Positions 14,554 to 21,878 of a DNA stretch of 45,990 nt are shown one piece after another; positions within the stretch are counted from its first letter, which is position 1, and every line of letters starts with the position of its first letter. The stretch is from an uncultured Oscillospiraceae bacterium (GTDB taxonomy: Bacteria > Bacillota > Clostridia > Oscillospirales > Oscillospiraceae). Where the stretch lies: contig CAKTEZ010000012.1 of assembly GCA_934553255.1 (NCBI GenBank), positions 1 to 45,990 of the forward strand, written 5' to 3'. The notes beneath the pieces are model-generated. The model did not search any database. It was not told where the DNA came from and was given only the letters and a program-made list of their open reading frames with translations. The position numbers were made by a program, and so were the translations under genes.

Positions 14554-16281
14554 ATGGCTGAGGAAGTCAAGACTGCTGCCGCCGAGAGCGAAAGCAAAAA
14601 CTTTATTGACGCCTTTATCGAAGAGGATATTGCGGAGGGTGGACGCTTCCAGGGCCAGCAGGTCCATACCCGTTTTCCGCCCGAGCCGAACGGCTATCTG
14701 CATATCGGTCATTGCAAGGCGCTGACCATCGACTTCGGCACCGCCGAGCGCTTCGGCGGCCTGTGCAATCTCCGCATGGACGACACGAACCCCACCAAAG
14801 AGGATGTGGAGTTCGTGGATGCCATCAAGGAGGACATTCATTGGCTCGGCTTCGACTGGGGCGACCGCTTCTTTTACGGCAGCGACTACTTTGAAAAGGA
14901 TTATGAGTATGCCGTCGAGCTGATCAAAAAGGGCCTTGCCTATGTCTGCGACCTCACGCCGGAGGAGGCGAGGGAGTACCGCGGCGACATCGGCAAACCC
15001 GCTGTTTCCCCCTACCGCGACCGCGATGTGGAGGAAAATCTGGACCTCTTTGAACGCATGAAGAACGGCGAGTTTCCCGAGGGCAGCCGCACGCTGCGTG
15101 CGAAGATCGACCTTGCCAGCGGCAACTTCAATATGCGTGACCCCGTTCTCTACCGCATTCGCTATATGCACCATCACCGTCAGGGCGACAAGTGGTGCAT
15201 CTATCCCATGTACGATTTTGCCCATCCCATTCAGGACGCGCTGGAGGGCATCACGCACTCCCTCTGCTCGCTGGAGTTTGAGGCGCACCGTCCGCTCTAC
15301 GACTGGGTGGTGGACCATGTTTCCGTCCCCTGCAAGCCGCGCCAGATCGAGTTTGCCCGCCTCGGTATCGACCATACGGTGATGAGCAAGCGCAAGCTGC
15401 GTAAGCTGGTGGAGGAGGGCATCGTTTCCGGCTGGGACGATCCGCGGATGCCGACGCTCTGCGGTCTGCGCCGCCGCGGCTTTACGCCCAAGTCCATCCG
15501 CAATTTCTGCGACCGCATCGGCGTCGCCAAGAGCGCGAGCGTCGTGGAATACGCCTTTCTGGAGCATTGCCTGCGCGAGGATCTCAACGCCACGGCGGAG
15601 CGCACGATGGGCGTGCTGCACCCGGTGAAGCTCGTCATTACGAATTACCCCGAGGGCAAAAGCGAGATATTTGAGGTCGAGAACAACCCGACCGATCCCG
15701 CCTCCGGCACGCATGAGATCAGCTTCTCCCGCGAGTGCTGGATCGAGGCGGACGACTTCATGGCTGAGCCGATCCCCAAATATAAGCGCCTGTTCCCAGG
15801 CGGTCCCGAGTGCCGCCTGAAGGGCGCGTACCTGATCAAGTGCGTGGGCTACGAGACGGATGAAAACGGAAATGTGACCGAGATCGCCGCCGAGTATGAC
15901 GCCGACTCCCGCGGCGGCGATCCCGCCGACGGCCGCAAGGTCAAGGGCGCGACACTCCATTGGGTGGACGCCTCCACCGCCATCGACGCCGAGGTGCGCG
16001 TGTACAGCGAGCTGTTCAGCGACCCCGCGCCCGACGGTGCGGACAAGGACTTCCTTGCCTGTATGAACCCCGATTCTCTCGAAACGCTTACCGGCTGCAA
16101 GGTCGAAGCGCGCCTTCGCGACATGGCGGCCGCCTACGACAAGACCGAGAAGAAGGGCAGGACGGCCCCAAGCTTCCAGTTCATGCGTCTCGGCTATTTC
16201 TGCCTGGACAATAAGGACTGCTCCGCCGATCATCTGGTCTTTAACCGCTCCGTCACGCTCAAGGACAGCTTCAAGGTCTGA
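14554..16281 (+). CDS. glnS: glutamine--tRNA ligase
   Basis: The 575-aa class I synthetase charges tRNA-Gln directly. Motifs: FPPEPNGYLHIGHCKA with the HIGH box at residues 50-53, ALEGITHSLCSLEFEAHRPLYDW (the GlnRS-specific block, which differs from GluRS), and the KMSKS equivalent VMSKRKL at about residues 276-282. The C-terminal anticodon-binding beta-barrels occupy about 340-575. GGAAAGGAAGG precedes the ATG at 14554. It has its own promoter and terminator. Most Firmicutes make Gln-tRNA by the GatCAB amidotransferase route, so a GlnRS, often acquired from Gammaproteobacteria-type lineages, is worth noting. Confidence 0.95.
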   Translation: MAEEVKTAAAESESKNFIDAFIEEDIAEGGRFQGQQVHTRFPPEPNGYLHIGHCKALTIDFGTAERFGGLCNLRMDDTNPTKEDVEFVDAIKEDIHWLGFDWGDRFFYGSDYFEKDYEYAVELIKKGLAYVCDLTPEEAREYRGDIGKPAVSPYRDRDVEENLDLFERMKNGEFPEGSRTLRAKIDLASGNFNMRDPVLYRIRYMHHHRQGDKWCIYPMYDFAHPIQDALEGITHSLCSLEFEAHRPLYDWVVDHVSVPCKPRQIEFARLGIDHTVMSKRKLRKLVEEGIVSGWDDPRMPTLCGLRRRGFTPKSIRNFCDRIGVAKSASVVEYAFLEHCLREDLNATAERTMGVLHPVKLVITNYPEGKSEIFEVENNPTDPASGTHEISFSRECWIEADDFMAEPIPKYKRLFPGGPECRLKGAYLIKCVGYETDENGNVTEIAAEYDADSRGGDPADGRKVKGATLHWVDASTAIDAEVRVYSELFSDPAPDGADKDFLACMNPDSLETLTGCKVEARLRDMAAAYDKTEKKGRTAPSFQFMRLGYFCLDNKDCSADHLVFNRSVTLKDSFKV

Positions 16282-16305
16282 GCGGACGCGAAATAGCAGA
16301 AATAG

Positions 16306-16334
16306 AAAAGCTCCGGCTGCGGCCGGAGCTTTTT
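16306..16334 (+). terminator. intrinsic terminator after glnS
   Basis: AAAAGCTCCGG and CCGGAGCTTTTT form an 11-bp stem around a CTGCGG loop with a short T-tract. Confidence 0.8.
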
Positions 16335-16347
16335 GCCGCCGTATTTC

Positions 16348-16376
16348 TTGCATTGTTGCCGGTTTGGTGGTAAAGT
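16348..16376 (+). promoter_or_regulatory. promoter of the deaminase-isomerase-aldolase operon
   Basis: TTGCAT (16348-16353), a 17-bp spacer and TAAAGT (16371-16376) lie 30 bp before the deaminase start. No SAM riboswitch or other leader fits in the space available. Confidence 0.55.
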
Positions 16377-16406
16377 GTAGGCAGTAAAAAAAGTAGGAGC
16401 GTTGTC

Positions 16407-17705
16407 ATGAGCATTCTTTTTGAAAACTGCGATCTTCTGCTGCGCGGAGAGGGCGGCGCGTACTCCACGCTGCACGGCTTTCTCGGCGTGCGCGGCGATA
16501 CCATTGATTATATCGGTGCGGAAAGACCGGCAGGGGAGTATGAGGAACACAAGAATATGGAGCGTAAGCTCCTCATGCCCGGTCTCGTCAACTGCCACAA
16601 TCATTCGCCCATGGTGCTGCTGCGCGGCGTGGGGAGCGGACTGCCGCTGCGGGAATGGCTGTTTGACAAGGTCTTTCCCATTGAGGACCGGCTCGTTCCG
16701 GCGGACACCGCGGCGGGCAGCCGCCTTGCCATCCTTGAAATGCTTGCGGGCGGCACGACGAGCTTTTCCGATATGTACTTTTTCCCCGCCGAGACAGTCG
16801 CTGCCGTCGCGGAATCGGGCATGAAGGCGAATATCAACCGCTGCGTGCAATGCTTCGACGAAAACGAGACCGTGGAGCAGTGTACACAGATCCCACAGTC
16901 GGTGGAGCTGTTTGAAAAATACCACAACGCGGAGAACGGGCGTATCCGCATCGACTTTTCCGTTCACGCGGAGTACACCTGCAAGCCGCACATCGTCCGT
17001 GCCTACAGCGAAATATGCAAAGCGCACGGCGGGCGGATGCACATTCACCTTTCCGAAACGCAGCGCGAGGTGGACGAGTGCATCACGCGCTACGGTAAGT
17101 CTCCCGTCGCATGGTTTGAGGAGCTGGGAACGCTGGACAGCCCCACCGCCGCGGCGCACTGCGTCGCCGTGAGCGACGGGGACATCGCCATTTTGAAGCG
17201 GCACGGCGTAAATGTTGTGCATAATCCCACGAGCAACCTCAAGCTTGGCAGCGGCTTCGCGCCGGTGCGGAAGCTGATGGACGCGGGCATCAACGTCGCC
17301 CTCGGCACGGACGGCGCGGCGAGCAACAACAACCTTGATATGTTTGAGGAAATGCACCTTGCCGACATCATGCCCTGCGGCTATTCCTGCGATCCGACTG
17401 CGATCAGCTCCGCAGAGGTGCTGGACATGGCGACGGTCAACGGCGCGAGGCTTCAGGGCCGCGACGATACCGGCGTGCTGGCGGTGGGAAAGAAGGCGGA
17501 TGTCATCGCGCTCGATCTGGACAAGCCCCACCTGTATCCGAACTTCGACACGCCCGCGCTGCTCACCTGCGCGGCGCATTCGTCCGATGTCTGCATGACA
17601 ATGGTGGACGGAAGGATCCTATACGAGAACGGCGAATACAAGACGCTCGACCGCGAAAGGGTATTCTACGAAGCGCGTGCGGCGGTCAAGAGACTTTACG
17701 GATAA
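16407..17705 (+). CDS. mtaD: MTA/SAH deaminase (amidohydrolase family)
   Basis: The 432-aa enzyme is an amidohydrolase of the 5-methylthioadenosine/S-adenosylhomocysteine deaminase group, which converts the adenine moiety to hypoxanthine. Metal ligands are visible: HNH at residues 64-66 (LVNCHNHSP), HIHLSE (about 213), HCVAV (about 252) and GTDGAASNNNLDM with the catalytic Asp at about 302. LMPGLVNCHNHSPMVLLRG and NPTSNLKLGSGFAP are typical of this group. Related members act on 5'-deoxyadenosine, so MTA, SAH or 5'-dAdo are all possible. It is the first gene of a three-gene operon with an MtnA-like isomerase and an aldolase, which favours a nucleoside-salvage role over guanine or cytosine deamination. 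Confidence 0.85.
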   Translation: MSILFENCDLLLRGEGGAYSTLHGFLGVRGDTIDYIGAERPAGEYEEHKNMERKLLMPGLVNCHNHSPMVLLRGVGSGLPLREWLFDKVFPIEDRLVPADTAAGSRLAILEMLAGGTTSFSDMYFFPAETVAAVAESGMKANINRCVQCFDENETVEQCTQIPQSVELFEKYHNAENGRIRIDFSVHAEYTCKPHIVRAYSEICKAHGGRMHIHLSETQREVDECITRYGKSPVAWFEELGTLDSPTAAAHCVAVSDGDIAILKRHGVNVVHNPTSNLKLGSGFAPVRKLMDAGINVALGTDGAASNNNLDMFEEMHLADIMPCGYSCDPTAISSAEVLDMATVNGARLQGRDDTGVLAVGKKADVIALDLDKPHLYPNFDTPALLTCAAHSSDVCMTMVDGRILYENGEYKTLDRERVFYEARAAVKRLYG

Positions 17706-17716
17706 GGAGAGGGATC

Positions 17717-18781
17717 ATGTTACGAGCGGATCACGACTTGGCGTTTATGCTGCAATATGAAAATATCGCGTGGTACGAGGACGGTAAAGTGAAAATACTT
17801 GACCGGCGGGTCTATCCTGCGAGGGTCGAATTTGTCACCTGCCATACCCATCAGGAGGTCGCGCAGGCCATCACCGACATGGTGACGCAAAGCGCGGGAC
17901 CGTACACCGCCGTGCCGATGGGCATGGCGCTCGCGGCGCATGAGTGCCGCGGTAAGACCGCCGCGGAGCAGCTGGAATATCTGCGCCGCGCCGCCCATAC
18001 CATCTCCCACGCGCGGCCCACCACGGTCAAGCGCATGGCGCTGCTGTGCGACCTGTGCCTTGCCGAGGCGGAACGCGCCCTCGCCGCAGGGGAGAATGTG
18101 ACGCAGGCCATCGTCGATAAGACGGTCGAGTTGAACAACGTCCGCTACGAGCGCGTGGCGAAGATCGGAAAATACCTTGTCGATATGTTCCCTGAGAACG
18201 GAACGGTGATGACGCATTGCTTCGCCGAGACCATCGTGGGCATGATGCTGCGCGAATGCGCGGAGCGGGGCAGGCATATCCGCCTGTTCTGCCCCGAGAC
18301 GCGCCCCTACTTTCAGGGCGCGCGCCTGACCGCCACCGTCTGCCGCGACATGGGCTTTGATGTCACGGTCATCTCCGACAATATGCCTGCCTTCGTCATG
18401 CAGCACGAGGGCGTGGATGTGTTTACCACCGCCGCCGACGCCATCTGCTGCGACGGTCACGTGGTCAACAAGGTCGGCACCTTCCAGAATGCCATCGTCG
18501 CCAAGTACATGGGTATCCCGTACTTCGTCACCGGAGCGCCGGATCAGGGTCACCCGACCGTGGACACCGTGCATATCGAGATGCGCGACCCGAACTTTAC
18601 CCTGCAGGCGATGGGCGTCCGCACGGCGGCGGAGGGCGTGAAGGGCTATTATCCCGCCTTTGACATCACGCCGCCGCACCTTGTCTCCGGCGTTGTGACC
18701 GACCTTGGCATTTACTCGCCCTACGATCTGCACCGCTATTTCACCGACGGACATATCGACGAGCATAACCTCGTGGTCTGA
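17717..18781 (+). CDS. MtnA-like sugar-1-phosphate isomerase (eIF-2B family)
   Basis: The 354-aa protein is of the IF-2B/MtnA fold and is expected to isomerise an aldose-1-phosphate such as methylthioribose-1-P or 5-deoxyribose-1-P to the ketose. The catalytic Cys168 (MTHCFAE) and Asp241 (TTAADAICCDGHVVNKVGTF) are in place. The region that is normally VRGAPAIG, part of the phosphate and substrate site, reads VTQSAGPYTAVPMG here (about residues 54-67), and the RPTAVN motif reads RPTTVK. The protein is therefore a diverged member, and its exact substrate is open. GGAGAGG lies upstream of the ATG, 11 bp after the deaminase stop. It could also belong to another IF-2B-type subfamily such as ribose-1,5-bisphosphate isomerase. 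Confidence 0.75.
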   Translation: MLRADHDLAFMLQYENIAWYEDGKVKILDRRVYPARVEFVTCHTHQEVAQAITDMVTQSAGPYTAVPMGMALAAHECRGKTAAEQLEYLRRAAHTISHARPTTVKRMALLCDLCLAEAERALAAGENVTQAIVDKTVELNNVRYERVAKIGKYLVDMFPENGTVMTHCFAETIVGMMLRECAERGRHIRLFCPETRPYFQGARLTATVCRDMGFDVTVISDNMPAFVMQHEGVDVFTTAADAICCDGHVVNKVGTFQNAIVAKYMGIPYFVTGAPDQGHPTVDTVHIEMRDPNFTLQAMGVRTAAEGVKGYYPAFDITPPHLVSGVVTDLGIYSPYDLHRYFTDGHIDEHNLVV

Positions 18782-18796
18782 GGAGGGGAGAGGACG

Positions 18797-19399
18797 ATGA
18801 AAACCATTCCGGAGCTGCGGCAGGAGATCGTAGACCGCTCGCTGCAGGCCTTTCACGAGGGACTTTTTTCCGGCACGAGCGGCAACATGAGCTGTTATCT
18901 GCGCGAAGAAGGCGTCATGCTCATCACGCCGACCTCGGTGCGCTACGACTTGATGCGCGCGGAGGACATTGTTGCCCTGCGGCTCGACGGCACGGTGGCC
19001 GAGGGGCGGCTCAAGCCGTCGAGCGAGTGGCAGATGCACGCGGCGGTGTATGAGAGCTGTCCCAGCGTGAGCGCCGTGTTCCACACGCACTCGCCCTATG
19101 CCACGGCCTTTGCCGTGAACCATCAGACCATTCCCGCCGTGCTGATCGAAGCGCTGGTGTTTCTCGGCGGCGATATTCGCTGCGCGGCGTATGCCACGCC
19201 GGGGACAAGGGCGGTTGGAGAGAACGCGATTCCTGCCCTCAGGGACCGCAAGGGCTGTACGCTGGCGAACCACGGCGTACTCGCTGTGGGCGGCGACCTC
19301 GCGCAGGCGTACCTCAATGCGGAGTATATCGAGGATGTGGCGAAGATCTACACCCTCGCAAAAAGCATCGGAACGCCCGTGGAGCTGAACACGCTGTAA
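18797..19399 (+). CDS. class II aldolase (FucA/DrdA-like)
   Basis: The 200-aa zinc aldolase is of the fuculose/rhamnulose phosphate aldolase family, which cleaves ketose-1-phosphates to DHAP and an aldehyde. The site is intact: general base Glu77 (PSSEWQMH), zinc ligands His96 and His98 (FHTHSPYA) and His159 (LANHGVLAVG). SGNMSCYL near residue 30 is the phosphate-binding region. It follows the isomerase by 15 bp with GAGGGGAG as RBS. In known DHAP shunts (for example MtnK-MtnA-Ald2 and DrdK-DrdI-DrdA) an aldolase of this type acts right after the isomerase. Here it would yield DHAP plus 2-methylthioacetaldehyde from MTA, or acetaldehyde from 5'-deoxyadenosine. Confidence 0.88.
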   Translation: MKTIPELRQEIVDRSLQAFHEGLFSGTSGNMSCYLREEGVMLITPTSVRYDLMRAEDIVALRLDGTVAEGRLKPSSEWQMHAAVYESCPSVSAVFHTHSPYATAFAVNHQTIPAVLIEALVFLGGDIRCAAYATPGTRAVGENAIPALRDRKGCTLANHGVLAVGGDLAQAYLNAEYIEDVAKIYTLAKSIGTPVELNTL

Positions 19400-19510
19400 G
19401 CGGTGCGGCACGGAAATTCTCGCTCTGCGAGAGACATTCCGGCTTCGCTGGGTGGTATTCTCACCGACGAAACGGTAGGATCGGACCATCCCGAATCACG
19501 GAGGTACACC

Positions 19511-20803
19511 ATGGAAAAGAAGACGATGGGCGGCTTTCTTGCCGCGCTGCGCCGCGCGAGCGGCATGACGCAAAGGGAACTGGCGGAGCGGCTGAATGTA
19601 TCGGATAAGTCCGTTTCGCGCTGGGAGCGCGACGACGGCGCGCCGGACCTTGCGCTCATTCCGGTCATCGCGGAGGTGTTCGGCGTGACCTGCGACGAGC
19701 TGCTGCGCGGCGAGCGCGCGGCGGGCGGGGGGAGCGAGGCTCCGCAGGCTTCGTTCAAAGGCGAGCAGCAGCGCCGCCATCTGCTCGCATCGAGCCTTTC
19801 CCGCCTCCGCTCACGCTCCTGCATTTCGCTTGCGCTGTCCGCCGCGGGCTTTCTGATCGCAATGGCCTGCAACAGCGCGCTCGAACGGGCGCTGCTGGGC
19901 TTTTTCCTCGGCGCGGTGTTTTTTGTCGCGTCGGCCGCCGCCGAGACGGTGCAGCTCAACGCCGCGCTCCTCGCCGTACACGGCGAGGAGGGAGAGGGCG
20001 TTGCCGCCTTCCGCCGAGCGGTCCTCCGCAGCGCGGAGTGGACCTACGGCGCCGCGTGGGTGCTCTTTGCCTGCACGCTGCCGCTGCTGTGGGCGTTCCA
20101 TCCGGTCACGATAAACGGCTTTACCATCAGCCGCACGAGCGTTGGCATCACGCTCAAGCCTTGGCATGCGGCGCTTGTGCTGCTCGCCGCGGCGGCGATC
20201 GCCTTTTTCGCCGTGCGGCTCGTCGAACGGCGGCTGGTAGGGAAGGGCTTCCTCCCGCCGTCGGAGGAGAAAACGGAAGCGCAGCGCAAAAACGACAGGC
20301 TCCGGCGCACCACGGCGCTCACGCTCTGCGCGGCGCTGGCGCTGAGCGCCTTTATCAACCGCGCGCTCGTCGGCTTCGGTGACACAAGGCTGCTCGCCGA
20401 GGGAACGGAGTTCACGGACTTTGACTCGTTCAAGCGTTATATGCGAAAGCCCGTCAAGCCGACCTATGACAGCGGCGGAGGGTTTGCGACGGAGACCGCC
20501 GTTGCCGAAAGTCCGCTCTACTACGAGAACGATACGCCGATCTACCGCTCGCAGACCGAGGGCATGACCATTGAGGACGACAACGGGAATGTGCTCTGCT
20601 GCTTCATCTGGCGCAACCGCTCGGTCGTTTTGTGGCGGACAGGGCCAAAGGAAGACGGCTATCTGCCGGTGACTGTCTACACGCAGGAGGCGATGTCGCT
20701 GGCGCGGCAGAAGGCAAAGCACATCAACATGGTGTTCTATGGCGTCTATGCCGCCGAGGCTGTCGCCGCGCTGGCCATCTACCTCCGCAAGCGCGAAAAG
20801 TGA
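19511..20803 (+). CDS. XRE regulator fused to a multi-pass membrane domain
   Basis: The 430-aa protein starts with an HTH_3 domain (residues about 5-62): FLAALRRASGMTQRELAERL, then NVSDKSVSRWERDDGAPDLA and VFGVTCDELLRGE. After a linker with QQRRHLLASSLSRLRSR, hydrophobic stretches follow at about residues 100-118, 120-140, 175-195, 215-235, 275-295 and 405-420, six or so membrane helices, with a soluble loop at about 300-400. Such membrane-tethered HTH proteins occur in clostridia and are often regulators of neighbouring transporters, but the target here is unknown. GGAGGTACACC precedes the ATG at 19511; an in-frame upstream extension from 19403 is possible but lacks an RBS. A weak hairpin at about 19412-19441 lies between the aldolase and this gene. 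Confidence 0.75.
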   Translation: MEKKTMGGFLAALRRASGMTQRELAERLNVSDKSVSRWERDDGAPDLALIPVIAEVFGVTCDELLRGERAAGGGSEAPQASFKGEQQRRHLLASSLSRLRSRSCISLALSAAGFLIAMACNSALERALLGFFLGAVFFVASAAAETVQLNAALLAVHGEEGEGVAAFRRAVLRSAEWTYGAAWVLFACTLPLLWAFHPVTINGFTISRTSVGITLKPWHAALVLLAAAAIAFFAVRLVERRLVGKGFLPPSEEKTEAQRKNDRLRRTTALTLCAALALSAFINRALVGFGDTRLLAEGTEFTDFDSFKRYMRKPVKPTYDSGGGFATETAVAESPLYYENDTPIYRSQTEGMTIEDDNGNVLCCFIWRNRSVVLWRTGPKEDGYLPVTVYTQEAMSLARQKAKHINMVFYGVYAAEAVAALAIYLRKREK

Positions 20804-20816
20804 AGAGAGCAAAGAG

Positions 20817-20842
20817 AAAGCGCAGCCAAACGGCTGCGCTTT
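20817..20842. terminator. terminator between the HTH-membrane gene and murI
   Basis: AAAGCGCAGCC and GGCTGCGCTTT form an 11-bp perfect stem with an AAAC loop. The short A and T flanks suit both converging genes. Confidence 0.7.
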
Positions 20843-20855
20843 CCTTATGCTGTTT

Positions 20856-21650
20856 TCAGATGTGGACGACCTTCAGCTCGCTCGCCTCAAAGAGACCGAG
20901 ACGCTTGCCGACATTGACATACACCTGCGGGTCGCCGCTGGTGCAGATGGTGAAGGTACCCTTCTTCTGCGGGTTCAGCGCGTCCTGCTCGGTAAGGTAC
21001 GCCTTGACGGCGTTCGCCTGCTCCAGCGCGGGGTTGATGAGGTGAAGCTGCGGATAGCACTCGTGGAAGTTCTCCTCCACGATGGGATAGTGCGTGCAGC
21101 CGAGGATCAGATCGTTGACTTTTTCGCGGGAGAGAATGTTGTCGACCTGCGTGGTGATCTCCAGATTAATGTCGTGCTGATTGAAGTCTCCGCGGTCCAC
21201 GAGCGCCGCGAGCAGGGGGGAACCCTTGCCGACCACATGGCAGTCGGGAGCGCCCTGATGGATCAGCTCGGCGTACTTGCCGGAGGCAACGGTGAACTCC
21301 GTGCCGATCAGGCCGACGCTGGAAAGATTCTCGCGGATGACGTACTTGGCGGCCTCCTCGACGATGCTGATGATGCGGAAGTCAAAGCAGGGGCGCAGAC
21401 GGTCCGCCATCGTGGAAATGGTGTTGCAGGCGATGGCGGCGCACTTTGCGCCGTTGTCTCCGAGAAACTGGAGCATGTGGCTGCTCAGCTCGAAGATCTG
21501 GTCGCCGGTCTTGTTGCCATAGGGGCAGTTGGCGCTGTCGCCGAAATAGATGATGTCCTCACCGGGCAGAATGCGCTGCAACTCGCGCACGACGGTCAGT
21601 CCGCCGATGCCGCTGTCCATCACGCCGATGGGGTTCGGTTTGTTGAGCAT
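20856..21650 (-). CDS. murI: glutamate racemase
   Basis: The 264-aa enzyme makes D-glutamate for peptidoglycan. Catalytic cysteines are in ACNTIS (about residue 74) and LGCTHYP (about 187). MDSGIGGLTVVREL near the N-terminus, GDSANCPYG (about 37-45) and GTEFTVASG are standard. The common NTAS is NTIS here. GAGGAGG lies eight bases before the ATG at 21650. It is a single-gene unit with its own promoter on the minus strand and the 20817-20842 hairpin as terminator. Length and motifs match the family closely. Confidence 0.93.
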   Translation of the reverse strand: MLNKPNPIGVMDSGIGGLTVVRELQRILPGEDIIYFGDSANCPYGNKTGDQIFELSSHMLQFLGDNGAKCAAIACNTISTMADRLRPCFDFRIISIVEEAAKYVIRENLSSVGLIGTEFTVASGKYAELIHQGAPDCHVVGKGSPLLAALVDRGDFNQHDINLEITTQVDNILSREKVNDLILGCTHYPIVEENFHECYPQLHLINPALEQANAVKAYLTEQDALNPQKKGTFTICTSGDPQVYVNVGKRLGLFEASELKVVHI

Positions 21651-21690
21651 GGTGTAACCTCCTCAAAATGCAATGGCATTTTCTTTCGCT

Positions 21691-21718
21691 ATTGTATCAC
21701 ATGAAGGAGAAATTGCAA
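21691..21718 (-). promoter_or_regulatory. promoter of murI
   Basis: On the minus strand TTGCAA (21713-21718), a 16-bp spacer and TACAAT (21691-21696) lie 41 bp before the ATG. Confidence 0.6.
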
Positions 21719-21766
21719 GAAGAAAGATATTGACGGAAAATATACAGGACTTTTCTGCGAAAATTC

Positions 21767-21794
21767 TTGCAATTCTGTAATTTTCTGCTACCAT
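21767..21794 (+). promoter_or_regulatory. possible promoter of the Na/Pi transporter gene
   Basis: TTGCAA (21767-21772), a 16-bp spacer and TGC-TACCAT (extended -10, 21786-21794) are present. The match to -10 is weak, and no Pho box was recognised. Confidence 0.4.
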
Positions 21795-21878
21795 AGTATT
21801 TGGTGAAAATTGGCATGTTCTATTTCATGCTGCAATTCTGCCCACAAAAAGCGGGCGGTATAGAAGATTGGTGAAGCT

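Noticed and set aside
19412..19441. Imperfect hairpin between the aldolase and the HTH-membrane gene
   Set aside because: The arms TCTCGC and GCGAGA are short and no T-tract follows; it shares only the octamer GTATTCTC with the element at 10172, which is too little to call the same repeat.
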